A DNA stretch of 64,000 nt from JAIBJN01 sp963784175 (GTDB lineage Bacteria > Actinomycetota > Thermoleophilia > Gaiellales > Gaiellaceae), in NCBI GenBank assembly GCA_963784175.1, contig CAWAQJ010000015.1:40279-104278 (forward strand), in the 5' to 3' direction. Made by a program: the position numbers and the translations under genes. Under the pieces are notes generated by a model, which saw only the letters and a list, made by a program, of their open reading frames with translations, did no database searches and was not told the origin of the DNA. Shown here piece by piece: positions 52,465 to 61,498 of this stretch. Positions within the stretch are counted from its first letter, which is position 1. Each line of letters opens with the position of its first letter.

Positions 52465-54048
52465 CTACGGCGCGAGGTGCGCGTCGTACGTGCCGAACTC
52501 CTCGCGGAGCGCGTTGCAGATCTCGCCGACGGTGCCGTGCGCCGCCAGGGCCGCGCGCATCGGGTGGAGCAGGTTCGCGTCGCCGCGCGCAGCCTCCCGG
52601 ACGCGGGCCAGGGCCGCCTCCGCTGCGCCGGCGTCGCGCTCGGCGCGGATGCGCCGCGTCCGCTCGACCTGGCGCTGCTCGGCCTCCGGGTCGAGGCGGT
52701 GCAACTCGATCCCCTCGTCGTCGTGCTCGACGAAGCGGTTGACCCCGACGACGACGCGCTCGCCGGACTCGACCTGGCGCTCGAACGCGTAGGCCGCCTC
52801 CTCGATCTCGTGCTGGGTGAATCCCTGCTCGACGGCCGCGACCGCGCCCCCCAGCTCGTCGATCTGCGCGATCAGCTCGGTCGCGCGCTCCTCGAGCTCG
52901 CGCGTCAGGGACTCGAGGAAGTACGCACCGCCGAGCGGATCGGCCGTGTCCGTCCCGCCGGCCTCGTGCTGGAGGACCTGCTGCGTCCGCAGGGCGATGC
53001 GCGCGCTGCGCTCGGTGGGGAGCGCCAGCGCCTCGTCGAAGCCGTTCGTGTGGATCGACTGCGCCCCGCCGCACACCGCGGAGAACGCCTGTACGGCGAC
53101 CCTGACGACGTTGTTCTCGGGCTGCTGCGCGGTCAGGGTCGAGCCGCCCGTCTGCGCATGGAAGCGCAGCGCCTGGGCCTTGGGGTTCGTCGCACCGAAG
53201 CGGTCACGCATGATGCGCGCCCAGAGCGTCCGCGCCGCGCGGAACTTCGCCACCTCCTGGAAGAAGTGGTTGTGGGCGTTGAAGAAGAAGGAGAGCCGCT
53301 CGCCGAACTCGTCCGGCGAGAGCCCCGCCGCCACGGCCGCCTCGCAGTAGGCGATGCCGTGCGCGAGCGTGAACGCGAGCTCCTGCACGGCCGTCGCCCC
53401 CGCCTCGCGGATGTGGTACCCGGAGATCGAGATCGTGTTCCAGCGCGGCAGCCGCTCGTGGCAGTACGCAAACAGGTCGGTGGTGATGCGCATCGAGGGC
53501 CGCGGCGGGAAGATGTAGTTCCCGCGGGCCACGTACTCCTTGAGGATGTCGTTCTGCACGGTGCCTCGTAGCCGGTCGCCCGGGATGCCCTGCTTCTCCC
53601 CGACGAGCTCGTAGAGCAGCAGGAGGAGCGCGGCGGGCGCGTTGATCGTCATCGACGTCGACACCTCGCCGAGGGGGATCTCGGCGAAGAGGAGCTCCAT
53701 GTCCGCCAGGGAGTCGATCGCCACCCCGGTGCGCCCGACCTCGCCGGCCGCCCGCGGGTCGTCCGAGTCGTAGCCGAGCTGCGTCGGCAGGTCGAAGGCG
53801 ACCGAGAGGCCCGTCTGGCCGTGCTGCAGCAGGTAGCGGAAGCGGGCGTTGGTCTCCTCCGCCGACGCGAAGCCCGCGTACTGGCGGATCGTCCACGGCT
53901 TCCCGCGATACATGTCCCGGTAGGGGCCGCGCGTGAACGGGAACTCGCCGGGCGCCTCGGGCGCCGCTCCTGCCGCGTCTTCGTCCGTGTAGACCGGCTT
54001 GATCTCGATGCCCGAGTCGGTCTCGCGGCGATTCTCCGCCGTGGCCAT
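52465..54048 (-). CDS. Acyl-CoA mutase large subunit (methylmalonyl-CoA mutase family)
   Basis: This 527-residue protein is the substrate-binding barrel of a B12-dependent acyl-CoA mutase: FPFTRGPYRDMYRGKPWTIR near residue 37, the active-site His in NTISISGYHIREAG near 215 and GGTDTADPLGGAYFLE near 380. The length, with no C-terminal B12-binding domain, matches the large subunit of two-subunit mutases, so a separate small subunit must be encoded elsewhere. Methylmalonyl-CoA to succinyl-CoA is the likely reaction given the carboxylase and sucCD genes in the window. Isobutyryl-CoA mutase is the main alternative. Confidence 0.88.
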   Translation of the reverse strand: MATAENRRETDSGIEIKPVYTDEDAAGAAPEAPGEFPFTRGPYRDMYRGKPWTIRQYAGFASAEETNARFRYLLQHGQTGLSVAFDLPTQLGYDSDDPRAAGEVGRTGVAIDSLADMELLFAEIPLGEVSTSMTINAPAALLLLLYELVGEKQGIPGDRLRGTVQNDILKEYVARGNYIFPPRPSMRITTDLFAYCHERLPRWNTISISGYHIREAGATAVQELAFTLAHGIAYCEAAVAAGLSPDEFGERLSFFFNAHNHFFQEVAKFRAARTLWARIMRDRFGATNPKAQALRFHAQTGGSTLTAQQPENNVVRVAVQAFSAVCGGAQSIHTNGFDEALALPTERSARIALRTQQVLQHEAGGTDTADPLGGAYFLESLTRELEERATELIAQIDELGGAVAAVEQGFTQHEIEEAAYAFERQVESGERVVVGVNRFVEHDDEGIELHRLDPEAEQRQVERTRRIRAERDAGAAEAALARVREAARGDANLLHPMRAALAAHGTVGEICNALREEFGTYDAHLAP

Positions 54049-54107
54049 GAAGGGATCCTACTTTCGAGGGTCGGGAGCGCGGCCGCGGCGAGCCGATCCC
54101 TGGAATC

Positions 54108-55442
54108 ATGCGGTCGATGGACGTCGAGCTGCGGCTTTCGGAGGTCATGGCCGCCCTCTCCCACGCGCTCGACATCTCCGACGGCCATCCGGCGGGGCAC
54201 GCCACCCGGACGTGCCTGATCGGCATGCGGGTCGCGGACGAGATCGACCTCGACACCGCCGATCGCTCGGCGCTCTTCTACGGGCTGCTCCTCAAGGACC
54301 TGGGCTGCTCATCCAACGCGGCGCGGCTCTCCTCCCTCTACGGCGCCGACGACCACGTCGCCAAGCGCAATGCCAAGAGGATCGACCAGACGCGCCTGCC
54401 CGAGGCCCTGGTCTACATCGTCCGGAACTCGGGCGGCTTTCGCGATCTCGTGCGCGTGCTCGCGGCCGGCGCCAAGACCATGCGCGAGGTGACCGAGACG
54501 CGCTGCGAGCGGGGCGCGGAGATCGCGCGGATGCTCGAGCTCCCCGAGGAGACGGCCCAGACGATCTACAGCATCGACGAGCACTGGGACGGGAAGGGCC
54601 ATCCGCACGGCCTGGCGGGCGACGAGATCCCCCTCCTCGCACGCATTGCCTGCCTCGCGCAGACGACGGAGGTGTTCCTACGCGAGCACGGGCTCGCCGC
54701 TGCGCTCGAGATGGCCGAGAAGCGGAGCGGACGCTGGTTCGATCCCGCCCTCGTCCGGATCCTCCGCGCCACCGCCGTCGATCGGGAGTTCTGGCGCGGC
54801 GTCGAGAGTGAGGACGCCGGCGCACGTGTTGCCGCGCTCGAGCCCGATGACCGCCTGGTCATCGCGGACGAGGCCCGGCTCGACCGCGTAGCCGAGGCGT
54901 TCGCCCAGGTGATCGACGCGAAGTCGCCGTACACAGCCAGGCACTCGGAGCGGGTGGCCGAGATCGCGGTTGCGACGGCGACGACGCTCGGGTTTCCCGA
55001 CGAGTCGCTGCGCGACCTCCGCCGCGCGGGCCTGCTCCACGACATCGGCAAGCTCGCGATCTCGAACCTGATCCTGGACAAGCCCGGGAAGCTGACCGAG
55101 GAAGAGTTCGCAGCGGTCAAGCGCCATCCGCTCGTCACCGAGCAGATCCTGCGGCGGGTGACCCGCTTCGCCGACATCGCCGATATCGCGGCGGCTCACC
55201 ACGAGAAGCTCGACGGCTCGGGCTATCACCGCGGCGTGCGCGGCGACGAGCTGGGCCTGCCCGCACGCGTCCTGGCCGTCGCCGACATCTTCGAGGCGAT
55301 GACCGCCGACCGCCCTTACCGACAGCCGATGGAGATGGAGCAGGCGCTCGAGCTCATGCGCCGCGACGTCGGCGCGAGGATCTGCCCGGATGCCTTCGGT
55401 GCCCTCGAGCGGTCCGCCGGTCCGCTCGACCGTGCCGCGTGA
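54108..55442 (+). CDS. Two-domain HD-GYP-type phosphohydrolase
   Basis: This 444-residue soluble protein contains two HD-type domains. In the first (about 1-215) the expected His-Asp is Lys-Asp in LLLKDLGCSS, although EHWDGKGHPHG is kept. The second (about 255-435) is complete, with LHDIGKLAI and HHEKLDGSGYHRG. HD-GYP proteins hydrolyse cyclic dinucleotides; the first domain may be regulatory. It has no membrane segment, unlike the two GGDEF-HD proteins. ATG 54108 or ATG 54117 could be the start. It is followed by the MoaD-MoaE gene after 14 bases. Confidence 0.85.
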   Translation: MRSMDVELRLSEVMAALSHALDISDGHPAGHATRTCLIGMRVADEIDLDTADRSALFYGLLLKDLGCSSNAARLSSLYGADDHVAKRNAKRIDQTRLPEALVYIVRNSGGFRDLVRVLAAGAKTMREVTETRCERGAEIARMLELPEETAQTIYSIDEHWDGKGHPHGLAGDEIPLLARIACLAQTTEVFLREHGLAAALEMAEKRSGRWFDPALVRILRATAVDREFWRGVESEDAGARVAALEPDDRLVIADEARLDRVAEAFAQVIDAKSPYTARHSERVAEIAVATATTLGFPDESLRDLRRAGLLHDIGKLAISNLILDKPGKLTEEEFAAVKRHPLVTEQILRRVTRFADIADIAAAHHEKLDGSGYHRGVRGDELGLPARVLAVADIFEAMTADRPYRQPMEMEQALELMRRDVGARICPDAFGALERSAGPLDRAA

Positions 55443-55456
55443 TCTAGGCTCGGATC

Positions 55457-56095
55457 GTGCGGATCACGGTCAAGCTCTTCGCAGGCCTGCGTGAGCGCGC
55501 CGGCGAGAGCGGACGCGACCTCGAGCTCGACGCGGGCGCCCGCGTCGCCGACGTCTGGACGCCCCTCGGGCTCGGCGAGGAGCCCGAGGGCCTCCTCTAC
55601 GCGGTGAACAAGGAGTACGCCGCGTCGGACCGCCGGCTCTCGGACGGCGACGAGGTCGCGCTGATCCCACCGGTCTCCGGCGGCGACTTCCGGCTCACAG
55701 CGGACCCGATCGACGTCGGCGCGGTCATCGCCGAGGTCGCCGACCAGCAGGCCGGCGCGGTGGCCACGTTCCTCGGGACGACCCGGGCCCGCTCGCGCGG
55801 CCGCACCGTGCTCCACCTGGAGTACGAGGCCTACGAAGGCATGGCGGAGAAGGTCATGGAGGAGATCGCCGACACCCTCCGGGAGCGCTACGAGCTCTGC
55901 CGCATCGCCATCACGCACCGCGTGGGACGCGTCGGGATCGGCGAGACGAGCGTCGCGATCGCCGTCTCGGCGCCCCATCGGGAGCACGCACTCGCAGCCT
56001 GCAAGGAGGCCATCGACACGCTCAAGGTCGACGTCCCCCTCTGGAAGAAGGAGATCTACGAGGGCGGCGAGGAGTGGATCGGGCGCGGCTCGTGA
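55457..56095 (+). CDS. MoaD-MoaE fusion, molybdopterin synthase
   Basis: This 212-residue protein joins the small and large subunits of molybdopterin synthase. Residues about 1-76 are MoaD-like and end in PPVSGG; residues 77-212 are MoaE-like, with FLGTTRARSRGRTVLHLEYE and LKVDVPLWKKEIYEGGEEW. The Gly-Gly that must be free to carry sulfur in MoaD is internal here, so cleavage after it is expected, as reported for the mycobacterial fusion MoaX. It makes molybdopterin for molybdenum (or tungsten) enzymes. It starts with GTG and shares a terminator with the convergent exported-protein gene. Confidence 0.9.
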   Translation: MRITVKLFAGLRERAGESGRDLELDAGARVADVWTPLGLGEEPEGLLYAVNKEYAASDRRLSDGDEVALIPPVSGGDFRLTADPIDVGAVIAEVADQQAGAVATFLGTTRARSRGRTVLHLEYEAYEGMAEKVMEEIADTLRERYELCRIAITHRVGRVGIGETSVAIAVSAPHREHALAACKEAIDTLKVDVPLWKKEIYEGGEEWIGRGS

Positions 56096-56114
56096 CCGCG
56101 CCTGCCCGGAAAGG

Positions 56115-56142
56115 CGAAGCGGGGCCCGAGGGCCCCGCTTCG
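56115..56142. terminator. Bidirectional hairpin between convergent genes
   Basis: A 13-bp perfect stem (CGAAGCGGGGCCC with GGGCCCCGCTTCG) lies between the MoaD-MoaE stop at 56095 and the convergent stop at 56165, so it can serve both strands. Confidence 0.75.
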
Positions 56143-56164
56143 TCGCCGCAGTGAGGGGACTGTT

Positions 56165-56746
56165 CTAGCCGCCTGCAACCGGCCCGCCCGTGGCGTCAGG
56201 AGCGACGCGCGAGGGGCTGGTGCCGTTCTGGGCCGTGACTGCCCAGGTGCCGTAGCTGAAGGCGTTGCCCGCAGCCGCGGGAATCAGCCAGACGCCTGCG
56301 CCCCACTTGCTCGCCTGGTTGACCGCGCCGGTCGTGCCCGTGAAGAGAACGACCTGACCACGGTTCTGGCTGACCGACTCGTACACGCACAGGTGGCCGG
56401 GGGCCGCCAGCGGGTTGACCGCCGTGCCGGGGCACTGCGCCGTCGAGGCCGCGCCGGCCGGGAGGAAGTGCTCCTCCGGCGCCGAGGCGAGCTCGAAGCC
56501 GAACGAGATGCTGTCCCAGCCGTCGTCGTTCGTGTTGGCAGCCTGCAGACCGGCCGCGTAGTTGCCCTGGATCGTCTTGATGGCGGACTTCTTGACGTAC
56601 CGCTGATCCGCCTTGGGCTTGATGTGGTTGTTCCACACGTTCGTCCAGTTCGTGATCGCGCTCGCCGGCGTCGCCACCATCACGACGCCGATCGCCAGTG
56701 CCGCAGCGATGAGCGCAACCAGCTTCCGACTCCGTACCAACCGCAT
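56165..56746 (-). CDS. Secreted hypothetical protein
   Basis: This 193-residue protein has a clear signal peptide (basic start, hydrophobic core LVALIAAALAIGVVMVA, cleavage after PASA near residue 31). The mature part begins with a Trp/Lys segment (NVWNNHIKPKADQRYVKK) that I have seen near the N-terminus of actinobacterial surface proteins. It has two Cys (TAQCPGT and HLCVYES) that may pair, and a Gly/Val-rich beta C-terminus. ATG 56746 has GGGAGG upstream. No enzyme family is recognised. Confidence 0.75.
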   Translation of the reverse strand: MRLVRSRKLVALIAAALAIGVVMVATPASAITNWTNVWNNHIKPKADQRYVKKSAIKTIQGNYAAGLQAANTNDDGWDSISFGFELASAPEEHFLPAGAASTAQCPGTAVNPLAAPGHLCVYESVSQNRGQVVLFTGTTGAVNQASKWGAGVWLIPAAAGNAFSYGTWAVTAQNGTSPSRVAPDATGGPVAGG

Positions 56747-56877
56747 TCCGTCCTCCCTCGATCGTTGTATCTCGAACCCGACGCGGGAGGGACGGGCGAT
56801 CTTCCCTCGGCGGGCCGCGCGTGATGCCCGCAGAACCCCCCGGCGGTGCATCGCCAGGGGCCGGAGGCGCATCTACC

Positions 56878-57747
56878 ATGAGTTCGATGAGCCAGCTGAC
56901 GCCCGAGCAGGAGCGCGAGCAGTTCCTGCGCGAGATGGAGCAGCGCGGCTACCAGCGCGACTACGAGCCGATTCACCCGAAGAGCCGCTGGCGCGAGCTC
57001 GGAAAGAAGCTGTGGGTGCCGATCGCGGGCCTGGGCTACCTGATCTTCAAGTTCAAGGCCGTCGTCCTGGCGATCTTCAAGCTCAAGATCCTCGCCACCT
57101 CGCTGACGATGCTGGTCTCGATCGCCGCGTACGCCTGGATCTGGGGCTGGCGTTTCGCTATCGGGTTCGTGCTGCTGCTGCTCGTCCACGAGCTCGGCCA
57201 CGTTGCGGAGCTGCGCCACCAGGGCATTCCGGCCTCGGCGCCGCTCTTCATCCCGTTCCTGGGGGCGGTCGTGGGGATGAAGCAGATGCCGCACGACGTC
57301 TGGCGTGAGGCACGCGTCGCGCTGGCCGGGCCGATCCTCGGGAGCCTGGGCGCGGCCGCCGTGTGGGCCGCCGGCGAGTCACTCGACTCGGAGCTCCTCA
57401 TAGCGCTCGCCTTCACAGGGTTCTTTCTCAACCTCTTCAACCTCATCCCGATCTCGCCCCTCGACGGGGGGCGGGCGGTCGCAGCGCTCCATCCCGCACT
57501 CTGGGCGGTCGGGCTTGCGATCCTGCTCGGCCTCACGATCAGGTGGCCGAACCCGATCCTCATCCTCGTGCTCGTGGTCGGCGGCCTGGAGGTCTGGCGT
57601 CGTTGGAGGGAGCGTGAGGACCCGCGCGCCCGCGAGTACTACTCGATCCCCACCTGGCAGCGGGCCGTCGTCGGCGTCACCTACGTCGGGCTCGCAGCTC
57701 TGCTCGCGCTCGCGATGAGCGCCACACACGTCGAGCGCACGTTCTAA
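56878..57747 (+). CDS. Site-2-protease-like M50 metalloprotease
   Basis: This 289-residue membrane protein has the zinc motif HELGH near residue 105 and the second-ligand motif NLFNLIPISPLDGGR near 190, both typical of M50 intramembrane proteases, with about six membrane helices. It probably cleaves a membrane protein such as an anti-sigma factor. I chose ATG 56878; the frame is open to a GTG at 56821 and other starts are possible. The LOG-family gene follows after seven bases. Confidence 0.85.
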   Translation: MSSMSQLTPEQEREQFLREMEQRGYQRDYEPIHPKSRWRELGKKLWVPIAGLGYLIFKFKAVVLAIFKLKILATSLTMLVSIAAYAWIWGWRFAIGFVLLLLVHELGHVAELRHQGIPASAPLFIPFLGAVVGMKQMPHDVWREARVALAGPILGSLGAAAVWAAGESLDSELLIALAFTGFFLNLFNLIPISPLDGGRAVAALHPALWAVGLAILLGLTIRWPNPILILVLVVGGLEVWRRWREREDPRAREYYSIPTWQRAVVGVTYVGLAALLALAMSATHVERTF

Positions 57748-57754
57748 TAGGGCC

Positions 57755-58456
57755 ATGGTCGACGATCGGCGGATCTTCGAAAGCTGGGAGCATGCCGAGC
57801 GCCGGCACGTCCAGCTGATCGCGGAGGAGTTCTACGAGGGCTTCAACACGGTCGCCGACCTGCCCGAGCCGGCGGTCACCATCTTCGGCTCGGCGCGCGT
57901 CGGTGAGGACCACCCGGTCTACGCCGAGGCCCGTAACGTCGGGAAGCGATTCGCGGAAGCAGGCTTCGTCGTCGTCACCGGAGGCGGCCCCGGCGTGATG
58001 GAGGCGGCGAACCGCGGCGCCAAGGAGGGCGGCGGTCTCTCGGTCGGGTTCAACATCGTCCTGCCGCACGAGCAGGGCTCGAATCCCTACCTCGACGTCT
58101 CGCTCACGTTCGAGCACTTCTACGTGCGCAAGACGATGTTCGTGAAGGCCGCAGAAGGCTTCGTCATCTTCCCCGGCGGGTTCGGGACGCTCGACGAGCT
58201 CTTCGAGGCTCTCACCCTGATCCAGACGGGGAAGATCCTCGACTTCCCGGTGGTGCTCTTCGACTCCGAGTACTGGCGCGGAATGCTCGACTGGACGCAG
58301 AGCACGCTGCTCGCCGGGGGCATGATCTCGCCCGAGGACTGGGAGCAGCTTCACGTCACGGACGATCCCGAGGACGCAGTGCAGCACGTCGTGACGGCGT
58401 ACCGGCGCCGTAGCACCGAAACGCCCGCCGAGCCGGCGAAGGCCGACGCTCAGTAA
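57755..58456 (+). CDS. LOG-family protein (nucleoside 5'-monophosphate phosphoribohydrolase-like)
   Basis: This 233-residue protein has the LOG/lysine-decarboxylase-like motifs VVTGGGPGVMEAANRGA near residue 70 and PGGFGTLDELFEA near 143. Proteins with these motifs hydrolyse the N-glycosidic bond of nucleoside monophosphates; some make cytokinins. The N-terminal ~35 residues extend beyond the minimal LOG fold. It is cotranscribed with the M50 protease gene and ends at a strong bidirectional hairpin. Confidence 0.88.
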   Translation: MVDDRRIFESWEHAERRHVQLIAEEFYEGFNTVADLPEPAVTIFGSARVGEDHPVYAEARNVGKRFAEAGFVVVTGGGPGVMEAANRGAKEGGGLSVGFNIVLPHEQGSNPYLDVSLTFEHFYVRKTMFVKAAEGFVIFPGGFGTLDELFEALTLIQTGKILDFPVVLFDSEYWRGMLDWTQSTLLAGGMISPEDWEQLHVTDDPEDAVQHVVTAYRRRSTETPAEPAKADAQ

Positions 58457-58459
58457 CGG

Positions 58460-58487
58460 CGAGGGGGCCGCCGAAGCGGCCCCCTCG
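58460..58487. terminator. Bidirectional hairpin after the LOG gene
   Basis: A 12-bp perfect stem (CGAGGGGGCCGC with GCGGCCCCCTCG) closes a CGAA tetraloop between the LOG stop (58456) and the convergent stop at 58508. Confidence 0.78.
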
Positions 58488-58507
58488 CGTGCCTTCGTGT
58501 GGACGAG

Positions 58508-58975
58508 CTAGCGGACCCGCTGGCCCTGCTCGACCTCGCCGCGCCAGGCGCCGCTCTCGACGCCCCGGCTCTCGACGACGTCCTTGAAGCGCTCGAGATC
58601 GCCCTTGACGCGCCGGCTGTCGACGCCGAGCGCGCTGCCGAGCTGCTCCATGACCCCGTTCGTCTCGTGGTCCATCTGGACGCTGACCCGCGTCTCGCTC
58701 TCGCCGAGCGGCTCGAACGTGACGACACCGCTGGTGCCGTGACCCTCGATCGCCCTCCAGGCGACCATCTGGTCGGGCCGCTGCTCGGTGATCTCGGCCT
58801 CCCACGCGTGCTCGGTGCCGCCGATCTCGGCGACCCAGTGGAGATGTGTGTCATCGATCTGGGCGACCGCCTTCACGCCCTCCATGAACGTCGGGAACTC
58901 CTCGAACTGCGTCCACTGGTTGTACGCGGTGCGCACAGGTACCTGGACGTCCATCGATTCCTTGATGCTGGCCAT
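58508..58975 (-). CDS. SRPBCC (polyketide cyclase/START-like) protein
   Basis: This 155-residue protein matches the SRPBCC lipid-binding fold: ESMDVQVPVRTAYNQWTQFE at the N-terminus, the FPTFMEGV helix and QRPDQMVAWRAIEGH in the middle, then TRVSVQMDHET. Proteins with this pattern are widespread in actinobacteria and bind hydrophobic ligands; the precise role is unknown. It stands alone and converges on the LOG gene. Confidence 0.8.
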   Translation of the reverse strand: MASIKESMDVQVPVRTAYNQWTQFEEFPTFMEGVKAVAQIDDTHLHWVAEIGGTEHAWEAEITEQRPDQMVAWRAIEGHGTSGVVTFEPLGESETRVSVQMDHETNGVMEQLGSALGVDSRRVKGDLERFKDVVESRGVESGAWRGEVEQGQRVR

Positions 58976-59053
58976 TCGTCGGACCCCTCCTCGCGATTTC
59001 GGATACCCCTCTCGCCTACCCGCAGTTGCGGGCGCGAAACAGGGGAGCCCTCC

Positions 59054-59638
59054 TTACCTGCGGAGGTGGCGGACGAGCTTCCAGGCGACCGGAAGCAGCG
59101 CGCCGGCGAGGTAGAGCTTGAGGAGATCGCCGACCACGAACGGGTAGAGGCCGGCCTCGAGCGTCCCCTCCAGATCGAGGTTCGCAACGTGCGCGAGCCA
59201 CGGGAGGCCGAAGAGGTAGATGACGACGCTCCCGCTGAGCATCGCTGCGACCGCCGAGTTGAAGCGACGGTCCCACTGCCGCTGGGCGAGCCAGCCGGTC
59301 AGCAGCGCGGCGACGATGAAGCCCACGAGGTAGCCGCCCGTCGCGCCCTTCACGATCGTCCAGCCGCTGTCGCCGCCGGAGTAGACGGGCGCCCCCAGAA
59401 GACCGACGAAGAAGTAGAGCAGGAGGCTGGCGGCGCCGAGCATCGGGCCATACGACGCGCCGACGAGCAGCACGGCGAAGGTCTGGCCCGAGATCGGCAC
59501 CGGCGTGAACGCGAGCATGATCTCGATCTGCGCGGCGAGAGCGACGAGCCCCGCGCCTGCGGCGACCAGGAGCGCGTCGGTCGCAAGCCCCGAGCGAGGA
59601 AAGACTGCGAGTCTGAGAGTCGCCGCCTGCGGGTTCAT
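59054..59638 (-). CDS. bioY: Biotin transporter substrate-binding component BioY
   Basis: This 194-residue protein has six hydrophobic segments and the BioY landmarks TPVPISGQTFAVLLVGASYG near residue 46 and GATGGYLVGFIVAA near 97. BioY is the substrate-capturing S component of ECF-type biotin importers and can act alone or with an energising module, which is not encoded here. Biotin is needed by the BCCP domain at 36554-38326. No BirA-like operator was recognised upstream. Confidence 0.9.
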   Translation of the reverse strand: MNPQAATLRLAVFPRSGLATDALLVAAGAGLVALAAQIEIMLAFTPVPISGQTFAVLLVGASYGPMLGAASLLLYFFVGLLGAPVYSGGDSGWTIVKGATGGYLVGFIVAALLTGWLAQRQWDRRFNSAVAAMLSGSVVIYLFGLPWLAHVANLDLEGTLEAGLYPFVVGDLLKLYLAGALLPVAWKLVRHLRR

Positions 59639-59658
59639 GGCGGCGGGACTCTAACGGA

Positions 59659-61450
59659 CTACCCGCTCGAAGGCAGGTAGAAGTACGGCCCCGGCGGCGT
59701 CTTTCCCGGGCCGTAGATCGCGGTCGGGTTCTGGGGGACGTAGCGCGTGAAGAAGTCGTCCTGGCGCAGGAGCTTCCCGTCCTGGAAGACCTTGCGGTGC
59801 ACGTTGACGTCGAACCCGGGCCCGCCGCCCGCGGCTGTGCGCACCGAGTTGGGGGGCGCGGACGGGTCGATCGCGTACTGAAGCTTCGGCGACGTGTAGT
59901 TCGTCAGGGCACTCGTCGTCGCCTCCACCTTCCGCCGCTGCTTCGTCCCGTAGAAGCTCACCGTGAACGTGGAGTTCGTGTAGGTCACGTTGACGAGGAT
60001 CGCGTTCTTCAGGTCGTTCCGGAACACGAGATCGGGGCCGCCCCAGGACACCGTTGCGTCGCGGCCGACCGGGTAGTGGCTGATGTAGAACGAGTGGTTG
60101 TAGCGGGTCTTGATCGGCAGGCCGGCCTCGAACGCAGCGTTGAACACCGTCGTGGCCGTCTGGCACACCCCGCCGCCGATCGAGGGGATCAGAACGCCGC
60201 CGAAGATCATCTGACCCTCGCGAAAGCCTCTCTCCGCGGTCCTGGGCCCGACTTCCTCGTTGTAGGAGAACGTCTGGCCCGACTTGATGATGGTGCCGTT
60301 GAGGTAGTCGCCGAGCAGGTGCACGTTCCAGATGCGGTTCGCCGACGACTCGCCCATGTCCGTCGTGAAGGTCGAGATCTTCTGGCGGATCCCCATCGCC
60401 TTGGCGTCCTTCGTCGTGAACGCGGCCGGAAGGACGGTGAGCGAGACCGCGGCCGTCCGGGGCCCGGGCTGCAGCGCGGCAGCGAGCACGGCTTCCTGCG
60501 CCTTCATCGGCGCGAGGGTCGTGCCCGGCCTGGAGCGGACGACCCGCACGCGGTCGCCGACGACCTTGAACGTCGCGTCGATCGGCTGACGCAGCGTGGA
60601 ATTCACCATCGGAAGCAGCGCGCGCTGGAGGCCTTCGACGTCGAGCGAGACGTCGTAGGCGCCTGCGGCGCGCTCGAACTGGACGAGCTTGGCGAGCCGG
60701 GCCGGTTGCAGCGCGCCCACGTCCCTGCCCTCGAACCGGATGGAGACGGGCGCGGCGACGATCGCGCGCGCCTGGAGGGCCACCGCCTCGACCTCCTCGG
60801 TCGTGATCGCGGGCTCGACGGACTCCACGGCCGCGGCGATCTGGCCGGTGCCGGCCAGCCCGGCAGCGCGCACGGACTCGAGGAGCGGCTCGAGCGCCAC
60901 GGTCGTGCCGGGGGTGCTCGGCTGCACGACGACCTCGGCTCCCTTCATCTCGAGGCCGGCGCTCACCGGCCGGGAGGTGATCTCGCGCAGCGCGGTCTCG
61001 ATTCGCGCGACCTCGGCCGGCCGGAGCTCGAGGACGGGCGCGACCTCGTGCTCGGCGGCGAACGGCGCCGCGAGGGCGCCCAGGCGCGAGAGCAGCGAGT
61101 CGCGTTCCGCCTGGAACGCGCGCTCCTCGGTGGCCCGGGCGTCAAACGCCCAGACCCGGTCGGGACGAACGGTGAAGCTCCGGCCCTCGCCGACCTGGAT
61201 CCGAACGGGCTCGGCGAGGCGCGCCGCAAGCTGGGTTTGGAGCACCGCCTGGGCATCCGTGCGCGAGAGCCCGCCGACGTCGACGCCGGCGACGGAGACT
61301 CCGGGGAGGACCGACTCCCGCAAGCGTGAGCGCGCGGGCGAAGACGGCCGCACCGACGATGAGCACCAGGAGGCCCAGGACCGCGGCGACGGTGCCGGCC
61401 CGGCTGAGACCCCGGATCGGCCGAGTCAGCCTTGCCGCCACCTCGGTCAT
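59659..61450 (-). pseudogene. VanW/YoaR-type cell-wall protein, frameshifted near its N-terminus
   Basis: From ATG 61450 the gene encodes a short cytoplasmic part and one membrane helix (AGTVAAVLGLLVLIVGAAVF). One extra G near 61321 then breaks the frame; in the next frame RESVLPGVSVAGVDVGGLS continues, which is the normal YoaR-type opening. After that come peptidoglycan-binding repeats (about 60-400) and a C-terminal VanW domain (NEEVGPRTAERGFREG, IPSIGGGVCQTATTVFN). Corrected length is about 596 residues. Such proteins sit outside the cell and may modify or bind peptidoglycan; VanW accompanies some vancomycin-resistance clusters but does not prove resistance. As elsewhere in this window, the shift may be a sequence error. 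Confidence 0.82.
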
Positions 61451-61498
61451 GAACACGTGAGGTTACCGCGAAACCCGGCCTCTATCATCAGGCGGAGC

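Noticed and set aside
59659..61450. Vancomycin-resistance gene
   Set aside because: VanW-domain proteins are common outside resistance clusters, and no vanHAX-type genes are nearby.
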